Assembly (NCBI GenBank): GCA_017303655.1
Contig: JAFLCE010000017.1
Coordinates: forward strand, 1 to 53,463
Reading direction: 5' to 3'
DNA: 53,463 bases
From: Anaerolineae bacterium
Lineage (GTDB): Bacteria > Chloroflexota > Anaerolineae > Anaerolineales > Villigracilaceae
Below are positions 51,376-53,463 of this stretch, in pieces. Both the position numbers and the translations under genes were made by a program. The notes beneath the pieces are model-generated. The model was not told where the DNA came from. It searched no databases and saw only the letters and a list, made by a program, of their open reading frames with translations. Numbering within the stretch: position 1 is the stretch's first letter; each line of letters opens with the position of its first letter.

Positions 51376-52347
51376 ATGACGAAGCCCAGGGTATTTGTCA
51401 CACGCATCATTCGAGATGCAGGCTTGACGCTCGTCCGTGATTTTTGTGACGCTGAGATATGGCAGGACGATTTGCCGCCTTCGCGTGACGTGTTGCTCGA
51501 AAAAGTGCGCGGCATGGATGGCTTGCTTTGTTTGTTGACCGACCGCATTGATGCTGAAGTGCTGGACGCGGCAGGCTCGCAATTGAAAGTGGTTAGCAAT
51601 CATGCCGTCGGTTTTGATAATATCGTAGTAGCTGATGCGACGGCGCGAAGAATCCCTGTGGGGAATACGCCGGGTATTCTGACGGATGCTACTGCTGATT
51701 TTGCTTTCGCCTTGCTGATGTCTGCTGCGCGGCGTGTGAATGAAGCAGAACGTTATTTGCGTGCGGGGAAATGGAAAACATGGGGACCATCCATTTTGTT
51801 AGGTATGGATTTCGTCGGTAAGACTCTCGGCTTGGTGGGCTTTGGTCGCATTGGGCAGGCGGTTGCAAAACGTGCCGCAGGCTTTGACTTGCGCATGATC
51901 TATTATGACCCTGGCGCTGAACCTGCCTTCAATGCCACGCCGGTGAACAGCCTTGATGCGCTTTTGCATGAAGCTGATTTTGTATCTTTGCATACCCCGT
52001 TGAATGATTCCACGCGCCACATGGTGAACGCGGATTTTCTTGGCAAGATGAAGCGCAATGCGATTCTGGTCAACACCTCGCGCGGACCGGTGGTGGATCA
52101 GGATGCGTTGTATCAGGCATTGAAGTCTAAGACAATTTTTGCCGCTGCGTTGGATGTGACTGACCCGGAACCACTACCTATGAATTCTCCGTTGCTCACA
52201 CTTGAGAACTGTATCATCGCTCCGCACATTGCCAGTGCCAGCGAAAAGACTCGCGATGATATGGCAAGGCTTGCGGCAAATAACCTGATTGCTGGGCTAA
52301 AAGGGGAGCGGCTTCCACATTGCGTGAACCCAGAAGTGTATGAATAA
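51376..52347 (+). CDS. D-2-hydroxyacid dehydrogenase (glyoxylate/hydroxypyruvate reductase, GyaR type)
   Basis: This is a 323-residue protein. The nucleotide motif is GLVGFGRIGQAVAKRA. The catalytic Arg is in ILVNTSRGPVVDQDAL, the Glu in VTDPEPLP and the His in IIAPHIASASEKTRD. The opening PRVFVTRIIRDAGLTLV is like glyoxylate reductases and D-glycerate dehydrogenases. It reduces hydroxypyruvate or glyoxylate with NAD(P)H and works in the same path as the divergent glycerate kinase. GAAGGA lies before the ATG. Confidence 0.9.
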   Translation: MTKPRVFVTRIIRDAGLTLVRDFCDAEIWQDDLPPSRDVLLEKVRGMDGLLCLLTDRIDAEVLDAAGSQLKVVSNHAVGFDNIVVADATARRIPVGNTPGILTDATADFAFALLMSAARRVNEAERYLRAGKWKTWGPSILLGMDFVGKTLGLVGFGRIGQAVAKRAAGFDLRMIYYDPGAEPAFNATPVNSLDALLHEADFVSLHTPLNDSTRHMVNADFLGKMKRNAILVNTSRGPVVDQDALYQALKSKTIFAAALDVTDPEPLPMNSPLLTLENCIIAPHIASASEKTRDDMARLAANNLIAGLKGERLPHCVNPEVYE

Positions 52348-52361
52348 AAAGGTAACATGCC

Positions 52362-52853
52362 ATGATGAATGAAAAAGAACTGCTTGTATTTCTGGATGCA
52401 AATAATTTTGTGTATGAGCGCATGGAGCACCCAGCCGTATTCACCTGTGCCGAGTCGGAAATGCATCGCCCGACTGTACCAGCAGTAAGTACTAAGAATT
52501 TATTTCTGTGTGATAAAAAGGCGCGCCGATTTTTTCTGGCGGTGACAGCTTGCGAGAAGACAGTCAAGTTGGAAGCGTTGGCGCTACAAATTAATGTGCC
52601 GCATTTGCGGTTTGCATCAGAAGAGAACCTGATGCGTCTGCTAGGTGTGACCCGCGGTTCGGTGACGATGATGGGATTGGTAAACGATGTAGAGCAAGTG
52701 GTTGAGTTGTGGATAGATGCAGAGATCTGGCAAAGTGAACACTTTTTGAGCCATCCACTAGTGAATACAGCGACATTGATTCTGACGAAACCGGACTTGG
52801 AGCGCTTTTTCAAGTTGACAAGGCATACACTTCATTTGTTTGAAGGGGAATAA
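52362..52853 (+). CDS. YbaK/ProX-type aminoacyl-tRNA deacylase (PrdX-like)
   Basis: This is a 163-residue protein. ELLVFLDANNFVYERMEHP and AESEMHRPTVPAVSTKNLFL lead into KKARRFFLAVTACEKTVKL, then RFASEENLMRLLGVTRGSVT and FLSHPLVNTATLILTKPDL. This matches the free-standing ProRS-editing-domain proteins that hydrolyse Ala-tRNA(Pro). It is 14 bp after the dehydrogenase gene and probably in one transcript. Confidence 0.9.
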   Translation: MMNEKELLVFLDANNFVYERMEHPAVFTCAESEMHRPTVPAVSTKNLFLCDKKARRFFLAVTACEKTVKLEALALQINVPHLRFASEENLMRLLGVTRGSVTMMGLVNDVEQVVELWIDAEIWQSEHFLSHPLVNTATLILTKPDLERFFKLTRHTLHLFEGE

Positions 52854-52910
52854 TACGAGAATTGTATTTGCAGAAACAAGTTATCTCAAATGTAAATAGG
52901 AGAATAGATC

Positions 52911-53463
52911 ATGAAAATTGGAATCGTTGGCGGTACTGGGAATATCAGTCAGCCCATTGTGAGACTTCTGCTTGAAAAAGGACATGAAGTTGTGCTCTTC
53001 AATCGTGGGCAGGGTGTGAAAGCGCCAGATGGCGTCCGTGTCATTGTGGGTGACCGGCATAACCGAGAAGACTTTGAAAGTAAGATGCAAGCCGAGAAAT
53101 TCGATGCTGCCATAGACATGATCTGCTTCAGCGCTGAAGATGCCGCCTCCAGCGTGCGCGCGTTTCGTGGCGTGGGCTGGTTCGTGCAGACATCCACGGT
53201 TTGCACGTATGGTGTTCAATATGATTATCTACCCGTCGATGAGACGCATCCGCTGCGCCCGAACACGGAATATGGACGCAACAAAGTCGCGGCAGACCAT
53301 GTCTATCTCGAAGCGTATCATCGCGAGAAGTTCCCTGTGGTCATCATCAAACCATCCACAACGTACGGACCCATGCAGGGCATGCTTCGTCAGATCTGCT
53401 GGGATTTTTCGTGGATCGACCGGACGAAGAAAGGCAAACCGGTCATTATCTGCGGAGATGGTT
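52911..53463 (+). CDS. NAD-dependent epimerase/dehydratase (partial)
   Basis: The ATG at 52911, preceded by AGGAGA, opens a frame that runs off the right edge with 184 residues seen. IGIVGGTGNISQPIVRLLLE is a GxxGxxG Rossmann motif. STVCTYG and the YGRNK segment (Tyr and Lys of the YxxxK site) mark the extended SDR family, and KPSTTYGP follows. Likely an isomerase or reductase on a nucleotide sugar or another small molecule. The C-terminal substrate part is outside the window. Confidence 0.85.
   Translation, partial: MKIGIVGGTGNISQPIVRLLLEKGHEVVLFNRGQGVKAPDGVRVIVGDRHNREDFESKMQAEKFDAAIDMICFSAEDAASSVRAFRGVGWFVQTSTVCTYGVQYDYLPVDETHPLRPNTEYGRNKVAADHVYLEAYHREKFPVVIIKPSTTYGPMQGMLRQICWDFSWIDRTKKGKPVIICGDG

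Noticed and set aside
1-53463. Possible tRNA, rRNA, insertion sequence, phage or defence genes.
   Set aside because: No T-arm-like or cloverleaf sequence, transposase, integrase or defence motif was recognised by eye. A dedicated RNA search would be decisive.

Overview
The window looks like a chromosomal segment of a Chloroflexota bacterium, most likely class Anaerolineae. This is inferred from gene content and style: carbohydrate-oligosaccharide catabolism fed by ABC transporters, PIG-V-like mannosyltransferase, MFS_1-like transporter, COG4586-type ABC-2 exporter, many lipoprotein signal peptides, roughly 50% G+C and several families of dispersed palindromic repeats. No rRNA, tRNA, CRISPR array, insertion sequence or phage gene was recognised. 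No gene-free stretch exceeds 300 bases.

Region 1 (1-5016): the 5' part of a [2Fe-2S]/ASKHA corrinoid-activation type protein, a small 'virulence factor' domain protein, an OmpR-type response regulator/histidine kinase pair, a divergent secreted esterase lipoprotein and a BaiN/HI0933-like flavoprotein. A perfect 16-bp inverted repeat, each arm itself a tandem CTTGA-N6-CTTGA site, lies between regulator and esterase.

Region 2 (5017-10683): a redox module. It contains a NapH-like polyferredoxin membrane protein, a membrane-anchored protein with two internal repeats, a di-heme cytochrome c peroxidase, a FixH/YtkA-like protein and a second OmpR/HK pair. The same tandem motif (CGAAYCTTTACAAA plus a second half-site 11 bp on) stands before the polyferredoxin operon and in the divergent region of the peroxidase and regulator operons, suggesting one regulon.

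Region 3 (10684-19375): a YfcC-type carboxylate/amino-acid transporter, a mannosyltransferase, a sugar ABC permease pair without its own binding protein, a divergent MFS transporter, and a three-gene ABC-2 exporter.

Region 4 (19391-29687): a beta-glucan/cellodextrin block. It holds a very large phosphorylase-like protein (GH94/GH149/GH161 type), a GH1 beta-glucosidase, a mutarotase-fold protein, a cellobiose phosphorylase (GH94) and a secreted GH3 lipoprotein. Phosphorolysis plus hydrolysis of imported beta-glucosides is the inferred job.

Region 5 (29775-35639): a MacAB-like export system with an adaptor lipoprotein, a 970-residue FtsX-type permease and two ATPases, one carrying an AbrB/SpoVT-like C-terminal domain. 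Dispersed repeats fill its intergenic gaps.

Region 6 (35639-48540): a LacI-controlled saccharide operon running leftward. The order is LacI regulator, lipoprotein binding protein, two permeases, GH4 phospho-glycosidase, BadF-type sugar kinase, GH18 lipoprotein, GH5-like enzyme, ChbG-type deacetylase and GH3 with a PA14 insert. This set fits uptake of chitin- or beta-glucan-derived oligosaccharides, with phosphorylation by a cytosolic kinase instead of a PTS. Two perfect operators overlap the start site of the LacI promoter.

Region 7 (48585-53463): a GH-A-clan lipoprotein, a divergent glycerate kinase / D-2-hydroxyacid dehydrogenase pair with an operator-like palindrome between them, a YbaK-type tRNA-editing protein and a truncated NAD-dependent epimerase.
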